From: Haliscomenobacter sp965225875 | GTDB taxonomy: Bacteria; Bacteroidota; Bacteroidia; Chitinophagales; Saprospiraceae | Direction: 5' to 3' | Assembly (NCBI RefSeq): GCF_965225875.1 | Contig: NZ_CBDDBS010000003.1 | Coordinates: 1,116,001-1,180,000, forward strand | Length of the DNA: 64,000 nucleotides | Shown: piece by piece, positions 33,428-42,147 of the stretch | How the letters are laid out: the number at the start of each line of letters is the position of its first letter | How positions within the stretch are numbered: the first letter of the stretch is position 1 | The notes under the pieces: model-generated | The model's database searches: none | What the model saw: only the letters and a program-made list of their open reading frames with translations | What the model was told of the DNA's origin: nothing | Program-made: the position numbers and the translations under genes

Positions 33428-34158
33428 TATGGTGCTGTTTTAATTTTTGCTTTAATCATTCCATAGATAAAGATGGGACCGTAGTAGAGGTATCGTCGCC
33501 ACAGTCGTTTTGGCTCACTAATCAGCCTTCCGAACCATTCCAATCCCAAATTAATCCACAACTGGCTTGGGCGCTTCATGCTTCCTGCATAAAAATCAAA
33601 GACAGCGCCAATGCAACAGGTTATTCTGACATCCAAAGCTTTGTGAAATTGGTAGGCCCATTTTTCTTGCTTTGGAGCGGTCATGCCTACAAACAATACC
33701 TCCGGTTGAAAAGCATTAACAGCTTCAATCATCACTTGACTATCTTCCGCTGTGAACGAAGTTTTATAGGGTGGGGAGAAAAAACCTGCGCTAACTCGGG
33801 GGTATTCTTTTTTAAGGCGGTTTTGAATTTCCAACAATACTTCTTCTGAAGACCCCAAATAAAAGCATTTTCCACTTTTATTATTCAGGTAGGCTAACAA
33901 GTAATCATGTAAATCAGCACCAGCAATTTTTGGTACTTTTTCTCCGCTTAAAAAGCGAATAGAGGCCGTAATAGCTACCCCATCGGGAAGCAATATTTCT
34001 GAGTTAAGGAGCGCTTTTTTAAATTCAGGATCTTTTTCTGCGATGCAATAAGAGTATTGATTGAGCGTATTGACCAGAATTTTCTGATCAGAAACGAGTT
34101 CATCTAGTGATCCTGAAAAAAGCCTGAAATCAAAAAATGGAGTAGATGTATAGTTCAT
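33427..34158 (-). CDS. WecB/TagA/CpsF-family glycosyltransferase (GT26)
   Basis: A 243-residue cytoplasmic-face glycosyltransferase. The start at 34158 (MNYTSTPFFD) overlaps the previous stop by ATGA and is preferred to one 30 bp upstream. Family motifs are EILLPDGVAITASIRFLSG with the catalytic Asp, KCFYLGSSEEVL, VLFVGMTAPKQEKW and CCIGAVFDFYAGSMKRPSQLWINLGLEW (quoted in separate parts: CCIGAVFDFYAG and RPSQLWINLGLEW). It adds a ManNAc-type or related sugar to a lipid-linked acceptor. It is coupled at both ends, to the GT4 before it and rfbF after it. Confidence 0.93.
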   Translation of the reverse strand: MNYTSTPFFDFRLFSGSLDELVSDQKILVNTLNQYSYCIAEKDPEFKKALLNSEILLPDGVAITASIRFLSGEKVPKIAGADLHDYLLAYLNNKSGKCFYLGSSEEVLLEIQNRLKKEYPRVSAGFFSPPYKTSFTAEDSQVMIEAVNAFQPEVLFVGMTAPKQEKWAYQFHKALDVRITCCIGAVFDFYAGSMKRPSQLWINLGLEWFGRLISEPKRLWRRYLYYGPIFIYGMIKAKIKTAP

Positions 34159-35354
34159 TGGTAACTGTTGTAGTAATCCAAATTGCAAGCAACTCCATTT
34201 TTCGCCCCTTCGTACACGGAGCGTAGGCTTTTTAAATTGCCTTCTGGAGTGTAACCATCTTCATATGTTTTCCTTGATCTTAGTCCGTATGCTTCTTTTT
34301 CCGTTTCGGGCAAGTTATTCCAGTACTCCAATTTTTGAGCTAAATCGGTTGCATCGCCCATTCTAAAGTGCAGTCCATTGTGGTGATCCTCAATCATGAA
34401 TGACATGGCACCGATGTTACTGGCGATGATTGGAGTTCCGGTGGAAAAAGCATGCAATAACGTTAAGGGCATTCCCTCATACCAAATAGAGGGGAAAACA
34501 AGGGCGCTGCAATTGCGCAATTCCTCAGATAATTTATCGTGGGGCAAAGCTCCCAGGTAGCTGATGTTTGGATGCAAGCGTGTACTATTTCTGACCTCTT
34601 GGTCCATTGGGCCATAACCATAAATCACCAGTTTAAATGGGGCTTTAGAAAATGCCTCCAACAACACCTTTACACCTTTTTCAGATACAAACCTTCCAAT
34701 GAATAAAAAATGGTCATTCCTTTTGATTTCCTTTTCAAATGATGGGTCGGGAATAGAATTGTTTTTAAGCGAAAACTTGTTTTTCGGAACTCCCAGGGTC
34801 GATTGCATAAAAACTTTAAGCTCAAACTCTGAGTTGACAATGTAAGCGCTCACTTTTTGCCAGGTTTTTAGTTTTTTATGCAAATAGACGGTGAAAGCCA
34901 ACCAGAAGGTCTGAATAACAGAGTCACGATATACTCCAAGGCGCACTCCTTTCCAGGGGAATTTTTTCGTAATGCTATCCAAAAACAGCTCTCCATTGTG
35001 CAAAAGTGTTCCTGAGGGACAGATGAGCCTGTAATTGTGTAAGGACAATACAACTGGAGTCTTGCAAAAGTGGCACGCTACAATAACCGAGGGAGAGGCT
35101 GCAAAATGCCAATTGTGTACATGCACAACATCGGGCTGAAATTTGCGGATTTTTTTTACAGTGGCCCAAAATGAAAACAGGTTAAATGGCAGAAAAAAAA
35201 CTGGCAGTAGAGCACCCAGGAAAGTGCCTGGATTTTTAAATTTCAATAGCTCAACCGTAAATCCCGCGTCCTGTAACAATGCCATTTCATCAAGGACCAA
35301 ATTATCCTCCCCACCTTTGAATCGGTAAAAAGTATGAATGAATAATATTCTCAT
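34155..35354 (-). CDS. Glycosyltransferase family 4 (paralogue of 37689-38882)
   Basis: A 399-residue GT-B fold retaining glycosyltransferase. The N-terminal half has the HTFYRFKGGEDNLVLDE loop and DVVHVHNWHFAASPSVI. The C-terminal donor domain has FIGRFVSEKGVKVLLEAF and the E-x7-E motif FPSIWYEGMPLTLLHAFSTG. It closely resembles the GT4 at 37689-38882 over its whole length, including the HKKLKTWQKVS and NGLHF stretches, so the two arose by duplication. Its stop overlaps the WecB/TagA start (ATGA). Donor and acceptor unknown. Confidence 0.94.
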   Translation of the reverse strand: MRILFIHTFYRFKGGEDNLVLDEMALLQDAGFTVELLKFKNPGTFLGALLPVFFLPFNLFSFWATVKKIRKFQPDVVHVHNWHFAASPSVIVACHFCKTPVVLSLHNYRLICPSGTLLHNGELFLDSITKKFPWKGVRLGVYRDSVIQTFWLAFTVYLHKKLKTWQKVSAYIVNSEFELKVFMQSTLGVPKNKFSLKNNSIPDPSFEKEIKRNDHFLFIGRFVSEKGVKVLLEAFSKAPFKLVIYGYGPMDQEVRNSTRLHPNISYLGALPHDKLSEELRNCSALVFPSIWYEGMPLTLLHAFSTGTPIIASNIGAMSFMIEDHHNGLHFRMGDATDLAQKLEYWNNLPETEKEAYGLRSRKTYEDGYTPEGNLKSLRSVYEGAKNGVACNLDYYNSYQ

Positions 35355-35372
35355 ATCACTTATCCTTACAGA

Positions 35373-36503
35373 TTAACAATTAAATTTTATTGCCTCGACA
35401 ACCCGGTTTTGATCCTGTTCAGTCAGGTCATAAAACATGGGTAATCGAAGCAAACAATCTGTATATCCATCACTATTGCTTAGTTGCCGCTGGTCGTGCT
35501 TGTCTGCATAAAAGGAGCTTTTGTGTAATGATAAATAATGGAAAACCGCGTGAATGTCTTTTTGCTTAAGTTTCTGAATGAGGTCTGTTCGTTGTTGTAA
35601 ATCCTTTAAAACCAGGTAAAACATATGCCCATTGTTCGTAGCGTATTTCGGAATGTAAGGAAGCTGAATGTTTTCTTCCCCGGCAAAATCCTTCAAGCCT
35701 TCGTAATACCTCTCCCAGATTTCTAATCTTCTTTTTTGAATGGCGGCCAGGCTTTCCAGCTGGGCATATAAAAAGGCAGCAATGATCTCGGAGGGTAAAA
35801 AGGAAGATCCCATGTCCACCCAACCATACTTGTCCACTTCCCCTCTAAAAAACGCAGAGCGGTTGGTTCCTTTTTCCCAAATGATTTCAGCACGTTTGAC
35901 AAAACGTTCGTCATTTATCACCAATAATCCACCTTCCCCACTGATGATGTTCTTCGTTTCGTGGAAAGAAAAAGCAGCTAAATGGCCAATTCCACCCAAA
36001 GGCCTGCCTTTGTAATACGCGTCAATGGCTTGGGCCGCATCTTCCACTACCCACAATCCATGGGAATTGGCAAGGTCCATGATGGCGTCCATATCGCAAG
36101 CAACTCCTGCGTAATGAACCACTACAATCGCCTTGGTTTTGGGTGTGATCAATGCTTCGATGCTGCTCTCGTCAATTCCAGGGTGGTCTGCTCGGGAATC
36201 CGCAAATACAATTTTTGCCCCTCTTAACAAAAAGGGGTTTGCGGTGGATACAAAAGTGTAGGAAGGCATGATGACCTCATCTCCGGGCTCGATGTCAAGC
36301 AATATGGCGGCAATTTCCAGGGCATCGGTACAGGAAGTTGTCAAAAGGCACTTGTGGAAGTGATAATGCGATTCAAAAAAGTGCTGACATTTTTGTGTGT
36401 AAGCTCCATTACCACAAAGTTTTCCAGACTTCAAGGCCTGACCAATGTAGTGTTCTTCCGTTCCGGTAAGAAATGGTTTATTGAATGGGATTTTCGATTC
36501 CAT
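35373..36503 (-). CDS. wecE: DegT/DnrJ-family sugar aminotransferase (dTDP-4-amino-4,6-dideoxygalactose transaminase-like)
   Basis: A PLP enzyme that aminates a 4-keto-6-deoxy nucleotide sugar. The 376 residues show the WecE/RffA N-terminus IPFNKPFLTGTEEHYI, GKLCGNGAYTQKCQHFFE, SCTDALEIAAILLDI, the PLP Asp in VVEDAAQAIDAYYKGRPLG and the Lys K184 in SFHETKNIISGEGG. These match WecE-type enzymes more than other DegT members. The precursor genes rmlA and rmlB are not in the window, so the substrate must come from elsewhere in the genome. It lies between two GT4 genes in the exopolysaccharide locus. Confidence 0.9.
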   Translation of the reverse strand: MESKIPFNKPFLTGTEEHYIGQALKSGKLCGNGAYTQKCQHFFESHYHFHKCLLTTSCTDALEIAAILLDIEPGDEVIMPSYTFVSTANPFLLRGAKIVFADSRADHPGIDESSIEALITPKTKAIVVVHYAGVACDMDAIMDLANSHGLWVVEDAAQAIDAYYKGRPLGGIGHLAAFSFHETKNIISGEGGLLVINDERFVKRAEIIWEKGTNRSAFFRGEVDKYGWVDMGSSFLPSEIIAAFLYAQLESLAAIQKRRLEIWERYYEGLKDFAGEENIQLPYIPKYATNNGHMFYLVLKDLQQRTDLIQKLKQKDIHAVFHYLSLHKSSFYADKHDQRQLSNSDGYTDCLLRLPMFYDLTEQDQNRVVEAIKFNC

Positions 36504-36544
36504 TTTTATAATTAGGGTTCAACAATTGGTTTATTGAGAGAGAA

Positions 36545-37663
36545 TCAATTGAGAGCTTTCAGTATGCCCGTTTTAAAGTTTTCGACCATGGTTTCAATCG
36601 TGTATTTTTTAGCACTCTCCCTACAGTTTCCTAGCATCTGTTTATAATCTCCACTAAGCAAAAGTTGGGTAACTGCTTGGCTGTAATGATCGATAGTATT
36701 GTCAACGATTAAGCCATTTTTCCCCTGTTCGAGGTATTCTATTTCCGGGCTGTGGAATTCGTAGTGGGTAGTCACGATTGGGGTTTCAAGTGCAAATGCG
36801 TCCAATATTCCCAAGCCTACCAGACCGGGCATAAGAAAGAGGGCTGAAATTTTGAAATATTTAACCCTGTCTTTGCCAAATTTTGGACCTACATAATGAA
36901 TCCAGGAATGCCTGGCGGCAGCCTGGGTTATTTTAGAGGCATCTACACCCGAGCCAATAAAGATCATCTGGAAATTGGGCACTTCCTGTTTAATCCTCAA
37001 ACAAGCTTCCAGCAAAAAATCAATCCGTTTTTCTGGATAAATTCCTCCGCAAAAGATACAAACCTGATCTCCCTCTATACCCAATTCTTCTTTCAGTGCG
37101 GCCACTTCCAGGTCAGTAATTTGGGCATATTCCTGCTGAATAAATTGGGTATCTATTGCATTTTGCACAATGGTGATCTGTTCCCCTGGGTAACCTTTTT
37201 CAACAAGAAAATCTTTAACTCCGCTGGTATAGGCAAACCACCAATCGCATTGTTTCAAAAAAAGATATTTGAATTGATTGGCGAAACTATTCGCATTATC
37301 CTGCCTGTTTCTGCCATGCCCCCAAAAGCCTAACCTGACATTGGAAAGCCGCCTTTGGACCATTAACAGATAATTCAAAATCAATTTGTTTGCAGATTCA
37401 ACCACAATTAAATCCTTGTCTTTCAATTCCTGCAAACAAGGTTGCCAAATCAGGGTTCGGTTGCCCAATTTGATCTCTTTATTGGGGACGTACTTACTCC
37501 ATTCCAGCTCGACTTCATCATTTTTCAGTCCTTCTTCGCTGTTCTGCTTTCCATAAATCAAGGTCAGTTCCACACCTTCTTCAGCAAGGGCATTCTTCAG
37601 TCCATCAAAGAACTCTCGTCGATACTGAACCAGGGTTCTCTGAATGATGGCTACTTTTTTCAC
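36545..37663 (-). CDS. Glycosyltransferase family 4
   Basis: A 372-residue GT-B glycosyltransferase starting with GTG at 37663 (MKKVAIIQRTLVQYRREFF). Motifs include RLGFWGHGRNRQ, the acceptor-domain WWFAYTSGVKDFL, FCGGIYPEKRIDFLLEA in the donor domain and a FALETPIVTTHYEFHSPEI region where the usual E-x7-E is partly preserved. It is less similar to the two paralogous GT4s on either side and probably adds a different sugar. It lies 41 bp before the wecE-like start and 25 bp after the next GT4 gene. Confidence 0.9.
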   Translation of the reverse strand: MKKVAIIQRTLVQYRREFFDGLKNALAEEGVELTLIYGKQNSEEGLKNDEVELEWSKYVPNKEIKLGNRTLIWQPCLQELKDKDLIVVESANKLILNYLLMVQRRLSNVRLGFWGHGRNRQDNANSFANQFKYLFLKQCDWWFAYTSGVKDFLVEKGYPGEQITIVQNAIDTQFIQQEYAQITDLEVAALKEELGIEGDQVCIFCGGIYPEKRIDFLLEACLRIKQEVPNFQMIFIGSGVDASKITQAAARHSWIHYVGPKFGKDRVKYFKISALFLMPGLVGLGILDAFALETPIVTTHYEFHSPEIEYLEQGKNGLIVDNTIDHYSQAVTQLLLSGDYKQMLGNCRESAKKYTIETMVENFKTGILKALN

Positions 37664-37688
37664 GGGACTATAATTTTATACGTGTTAC

Positions 37689-38882
37689 TCACTTGTCGAT
37701 TGACTGAAGTTTCAATTGGTATTCATTTATCGCTTCCTTGTATATGGCCGTCAAACGTTGTAGATTGACTTGTTGAGTATGGTTTTCTTCATATGTGGCT
37801 CTTGCTCTTTGGGAATATTGCTCCTTTGCTTCTTCTGGAAGGGCACTCCAGTAAGCCAATTTTTGCGCTAAATCTTGTGGGTTCCCAGCTTCGAAATGCA
37901 ATCCATTGTAGTGGTCACGGATCATTGTTGACATAGCCCCCAAATTACTCGCAATAACCGGTGTGCCCGTTGAAAAGCCTTCAATTACGGTCAGGGGCAT
38001 TCCTTCATACCAGATCGAAGGAAATATAAGTGCGCTACATTTGCGTAATTCTACAAACAAGTCATCATGCGGCAGTGCTCCCTTGTAACTTATGTTTGGA
38101 TGTAGTTCTGCAAAATCTCTCACCCTTTGCGTCAAAGGGCCATAACCATAAATATGCAGTTGAAAATCAGTGTTGGCAAAGGCCTCCAAGAGGACTTCAA
38201 TCCCTTTTTCAACCACTAATCTGCCTACAAATGCAAAATATTTGCCTCTGCCATTTTTTGCCCAATGGTTGGGGTCAATAATAGCGTTTTGCTTAACGAC
38301 AAACTTATCGGCAGAAATACCAAAATTAGATTGTAAAAAGACGTCTTTCATGAACTCTGAAAAGACAATGAACTTGCTTACTTTTTGCCAGGTTTTTAAT
38401 TTTTTATGCAAAAAAACGCTGAAAGCTAACCAAAAGGTCTGCAAGCTTGAGTTTCGATAGGCCCCAATTTTAACGGCAGTCCAGGGAAATTTTTCATTCA
38501 AGCTTTCTAAAAAAAGTTCATTTTTATGAAAAAGTATGGCAGACGGGCACAGCAATCGAAAATTGTGCACGGTCATTACCAATGGTGTTTTTAAAAAATG
38601 AGCAGCTACAATAACGGAAGGTGAAGCAGCAAAATGCCAATTGTGTAAATGAATGATATCCGGTCGGAATTTGCTTATCTTATTTATTGTTTTTATAAAT
38701 GAAGCCACATTGAAAAGCAGAAAAAATAGATCAACAATTGCACTCAAAAAGTGCGTAGGGTTTTGGAATGCCAAAAGTTCAACAATAAAACCAGCGTCTT
38801 GAAGTAAAGCTATTTTTCCAAGCACCATATTGTCTTCTCCACCCGTTTCCCGATAAAATGAGTGAATGATCAAAATTTTCAT
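37689..38882 (-). CDS. Glycosyltransferase family 4 (paralogue of 34155-35354)
   Basis: A 397-residue GT-B enzyme. It shows HSFYRETGGEDNMVLGK, DIIHLHNWHFAASPSVI, FVGRLVVEKGIEVLLEAF and FPSIWYEGMPLTVIEGFSTG with the E-x7-E motif. By eye the C-terminal half is clearly more than half identical to the GT4 at 34155-35354. The two copies flank the wecE-like and unrelated GT4 genes. They may add the same or related sugars at different positions of the repeat unit. Confidence 0.94.
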   Translation of the reverse strand: MKILIIHSFYRETGGEDNMVLGKIALLQDAGFIVELLAFQNPTHFLSAIVDLFFLLFNVASFIKTINKISKFRPDIIHLHNWHFAASPSVIVAAHFLKTPLVMTVHNFRLLCPSAILFHKNELFLESLNEKFPWTAVKIGAYRNSSLQTFWLAFSVFLHKKLKTWQKVSKFIVFSEFMKDVFLQSNFGISADKFVVKQNAIIDPNHWAKNGRGKYFAFVGRLVVEKGIEVLLEAFANTDFQLHIYGYGPLTQRVRDFAELHPNISYKGALPHDDLFVELRKCSALIFPSIWYEGMPLTVIEGFSTGTPVIASNLGAMSTMIRDHYNGLHFEAGNPQDLAQKLAYWSALPEEAKEQYSQRARATYEENHTQQVNLQRLTAIYKEAINEYQLKLQSIDK

Positions 38883-38944
38883 CTAAAACAGTTTTGGACA
38901 TGAGGAAAAACCTTGTACCATTTTGGGAAAGCAGGAAAAAACAT

Positions 38945-39802
38945 TCAAGCTGTTTTTTTGAATAGGTCATATACAATAGGAAATAAAGTCTTCACCCATA
39001 ACTTGAGGAAAGATGCAGGTAAGTTTAGCGGAAAATGTTTTTTTATAAATAACAAATACTCTTTATAAGCCAGGCCTTTTACACTATACAAATATTTAAC
39101 TCGTTCTGAAAGTTTCACCTGGCCAGATTTCCAGTTTTTCTCATGATCATTGGCACAGAATCCAAGAATACCTGGTGCAACAATTACCGAAAACCCAGCC
39201 TTTTTGGCCCTTAGGGTATAATCGAAATCAGCAATCGCATGGGTGAATTCCTTCGACAAAATGCCAATTTTAGCCACAATTTCAGCAGGAACCAGCATAA
39301 TGTTCGAATTGGCCATGTCGCATTCTATGCTATGCGCTTGGGGTTGCACCCGGTAACTTTTAGGCTGATATTTTGAATACAATTTTCTACCTCCATAGGT
39401 AATTTCCTCAGAATTTGGGTCTTTGGTTGTTCCAACAGTAATGGCTTGCTGGCCATGTTTGGCATAATGGTCAATACAACTTTGCAACATTATCCTTACT
39501 GTATCCCTTTGCAAGAAAGTATCATCATTCAATAGCAAATAATAATCTGCATTGGAAGAGAGCGCATTCGTCCATGAATGGATCATTCCTCCAGCCCAAA
39601 ACAAACGACCATTGCCATGGTAGACATGGGTATCTGGATATTGTTCCAGAATTGCCTGGGTTGTCCCGTCAGAGGAAGCGTCATCCGTCAAAAATACTTC
39701 CAAATCCAGGTCATTGGGGATTTCCTGATCTTTTAGATTGCTCAAACAGGTAAGCGTTTTGTCTTTCCTGTTGTATGTTGCCAACAAAACAGCAATTTTC
39801 AT
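38945..39802 (-). CDS. Glycosyltransferase family 2
   Basis: A 285-residue inverting GT-A glycosyltransferase. It has the N-terminal AVLLATYNRKDKTLTCL, EVFLTDDASSDGTTQAI, a DxD-type motif in YYLLLNDDTFL, and ITVGTTKDP with the later FDYTLRAKKAGF. There is no membrane domain apart from a weak hydrophobic C-terminus, so it probably works at the cytoplasmic face. It resembles rhamnosyltransferase-type GT2 proteins but the donor cannot be told. It lies 14 bp after the Wzy-like gene. Confidence 0.92.
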   Translation of the reverse strand: MKIAVLLATYNRKDKTLTCLSNLKDQEIPNDLDLEVFLTDDASSDGTTQAILEQYPDTHVYHGNGRLFWAGGMIHSWTNALSSNADYYLLLNDDTFLQRDTVRIMLQSCIDHYAKHGQQAITVGTTKDPNSEEITYGGRKLYSKYQPKSYRVQPQAHSIECDMANSNIMLVPAEIVAKIGILSKEFTHAIADFDYTLRAKKAGFSVIVAPGILGFCANDHEKNWKSGQVKLSERVKYLYSVKGLAYKEYLLFIKKHFPLNLPASFLKLWVKTLFPIVYDLFKKTA

Positions 39803-39816
39803 AAGCGTTATTCAAC

Positions 39817-41088
39817 TTAGTTTGCAGAAGAATATTCACTATTTAACAGAACTGGCCTTTTAACCAGTACATAAATAGGGTTGGGTAATTTGTAATAAGG
39901 GAGGAATAAAAACATCAGTACTATCGGTGTGGTTAAGATTGGAGAACCAAAACCCAGTACAACAATGACCAATAAACAGTAGACCACGCATTCAATGTAC
40001 TTTACATTCCTTTTGCAAAATCTTGCATAGCAACTCATCAAATATAAAAAACCAACTACGCCATATTTGGCCATAAAATCCATAATACCGTTGGATATAT
40101 TGACACTGTATACCTTATTCATCAATTCATCATACATGTTGCTAACTCCCAAAATCAGTTTGTGTCCGAATAAATTATAGATGTAGGTGATACTCGCGAA
40201 ACGGTTTAAACGCATTTGCATTTCTATTTTATCATAATAGCGCGACAAGTGGTCAATGTTTTCCAGTTTATCCATATCGCTGCTGTAAAGGGCCACTATT
40301 TTTTCGCCTATAAATGGCGTTTTTATCATGATCAGCACCAAAAGTGGGATCATCAGGATTATTCCAAAATTAATTTTCCGGTTTCTGAAACGGTATACCA
40401 TAAACAAGATGATCAATAACGCCAGGTAAGCTGTTGTAGAAACAGTTGTAATGACCCCGATGATGAGAATAATGGAACTGCGGTCAAACTTAAATTTGTT
40501 GATGAATAAATTCAACATCAGCGTAATAATCAAAAAACAACCAAAGCCCCCCGGCTCCCACACAAAGCCCGAGTTTCGGTAATCATGTAACTCCTTGGTG
40601 TAGGTAAAAATCAGGCAATTGGAAAAAATTTCGCTATAAGGTTCACCAGGAGTCAAATGAAACATTTTGATAAAATTGAAAAAAGACTCCCCTACAATCA
40701 ATTGACAGGCAAAAAAGAAAAAGGAAACTAGGGTTAAATCAGTCATTACTTTGACAAGGTTTTGACTGACTTCATGTTTTAAAATAGCCACAAATAAAAA
40801 ACACAAAAAAAGAAACTTGAATAAAAAAAGCACATCACTGACCAAAAACGGCATGGGCAGGGTATTAAACACTACATTCCTAATCAAAATAAATGCAAAA
40901 AAAGCGGCTGAAAACCCGCCAAATATCCTCAATTCTTTCTTGGTTAATGCATTGAATTTCAAGGCCACAAAGAGAAAGGAAAGCAGAACCATGAACCACA
41001 GCAAATTGCTGGATGACAGGATATTGGATTTTGCCCCCAACAACAAAAAAAGAAAAGTCAATAAATAATTTATCCTGCTTCGCTTCAT
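39817..41088 (-). CDS. O-antigen/exopolysaccharide polymerase-like membrane protein (Wzy-type)
   Basis: A 423-residue protein with about ten or more transmembrane segments. A large periplasmic loop lies at ~265-330 (around IGEKIVALYSSDMDKLENID and the RYYDKIEMQMRLNRFA stretch), the usual layout of Wzy polymerases. Sequence similarity among Wzy proteins is low, so the call rests on topology, on the segment SGFVWEPGGFGCFLI, and on its place between two GT2 genes near wzx. It would join repeat units on the outer face of the inner membrane. Confidence 0.8.
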   Translation of the reverse strand: MKRSRINYLLTFLFLLLGAKSNILSSSNLLWFMVLLSFLFVALKFNALTKKELRIFGGFSAAFFAFILIRNVVFNTLPMPFLVSDVLFLFKFLFLCFLFVAILKHEVSQNLVKVMTDLTLVSFFFFACQLIVGESFFNFIKMFHLTPGEPYSEIFSNCLIFTYTKELHDYRNSGFVWEPGGFGCFLIITLMLNLFINKFKFDRSSIILIIGVITTVSTTAYLALLIILFMVYRFRNRKINFGIILMIPLLVLIMIKTPFIGEKIVALYSSDMDKLENIDHLSRYYDKIEMQMRLNRFASITYIYNLFGHKLILGVSNMYDELMNKVYSVNISNGIMDFMAKYGVVGFLYLMSCYARFCKRNVKYIECVVYCLLVIVVLGFGSPILTTPIVLMFLFLPYYKLPNPIYVLVKRPVLLNSEYSSAN

Positions 41089-41110
41089 GAATAAAGGTTT
41101 TTCAAGCCCA

Positions 41111-42076
41111 TTAGGAACTAGCTTGCGTCTTTTGTTCCTGAGACAAGTTGGTGGTTAATTTTTGGAATCGCCTTTCATTAGGAGTCTTAATGTGTAGCGT
41201 CCTCAAAATTTTTCCGGCCCAGGTTCTGGGTTTAATCACCAAACCATAATGTCCTAAAATCAGCAAGCATCCTGCGCATCCCGCTATCACCCTGACCAAT
41301 GGGTTAAGATCGTGGTAGACACGGTTGCTCCAACCAATCTCACTAATGGTATCCTTGGCTGCTTTCAGAATTGGGAAATAGCCCCAGATCTTTTTTTCGC
41401 CTAAGTTCCTGGCATAGCCATGAAAACCCGCAGATACACCACCCGCTTCCTTATTGTAGCCAACAAAATCAAGTCGTTTTACCTTGCCTTGGTAAACCAA
41501 ACTCGCCACAAAATGCCAGGCAGCGCCCAGGGTAGAATAAAAAGGGATTCTTTGGCCCTGTTCCCGGCGCATCAAACCATGAAAAATGGACCCCAGGGTT
41601 ACTTCAGCATAAAACTTGAGGGTACGTAGAATTGGAATAGACCCTCCGTAATCAACCGCTAACTCTCGAAAAATTAATTTCCCCTCATCAACAAGGTCAA
41701 AATCCCCACTAACCAGTGAATAGTCGGGATTAGCTTCCATGAAGTCAACGTATTTCTCAATGGTCTCAGGCTCAAAGGTGTCGTCATCGGCCAGAAAAAT
41801 AAAATACTTCCCGGTGGCTTTTTCCAGAACGTATTCAAAATTCCGGGCCAAGCCAAAATTTACTGGCTGGCGATAGTACCGAACCCGCGGTTCCCTTTTC
41901 ATCAGCTCCCTAACATAATCTTCGGTCTGATCAGTAGAAGCATTATCCGAAATCACAATTTCTAGATGCTGATAAGTTTGTGCCAAAATAGAATCGATTG
42001 CTCTTTCCAGAGACTCCACCCGATTGTAACTTGGCACACCGACACTTACTATTGGGAGATGATTGCTTGATGACAT
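41111..42076 (-). CDS. Glycosyltransferase family 2
   Basis: A 321-residue GT-A glycosyltransferase: SVGVPSYNRVESLERAIDSI at the start, EIVISDNASTDQTEDYV, and the DxD motif in FIFLADDDTFEPETIE. A C-terminal segment with some hydrophobic character (VIAGCAGCLLILGHYGLV, ~268-285) may hold it at the membrane. It is separated from wzx by 71 bp and from wzy by 22 bp, all on one strand. Confidence 0.93.
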   Translation of the reverse strand: MSSSNHLPIVSVGVPSYNRVESLERAIDSILAQTYQHLEIVISDNASTDQTEDYVRELMKREPRVRYYRQPVNFGLARNFEYVLEKATGKYFIFLADDDTFEPETIEKYVDFMEANPDYSLVSGDFDLVDEGKLIFRELAVDYGGSIPILRTLKFYAEVTLGSIFHGLMRREQGQRIPFYSTLGAAWHFVASLVYQGKVKRLDFVGYNKEAGGVSAGFHGYARNLGEKKIWGYFPILKAAKDTISEIGWSNRVYHDLNPLVRVIAGCAGCLLILGHYGLVIKPRTWAGKILRTLHIKTPNERRFQKLTTNLSQEQKTQASS

Positions 42077-42147
42077 GATGAAAGATTTTACTTTAAGAAT
42101 TCGGACTAGCTGAATTAGTTGCTTGGCTAAAATGCATCAGCCATAAA

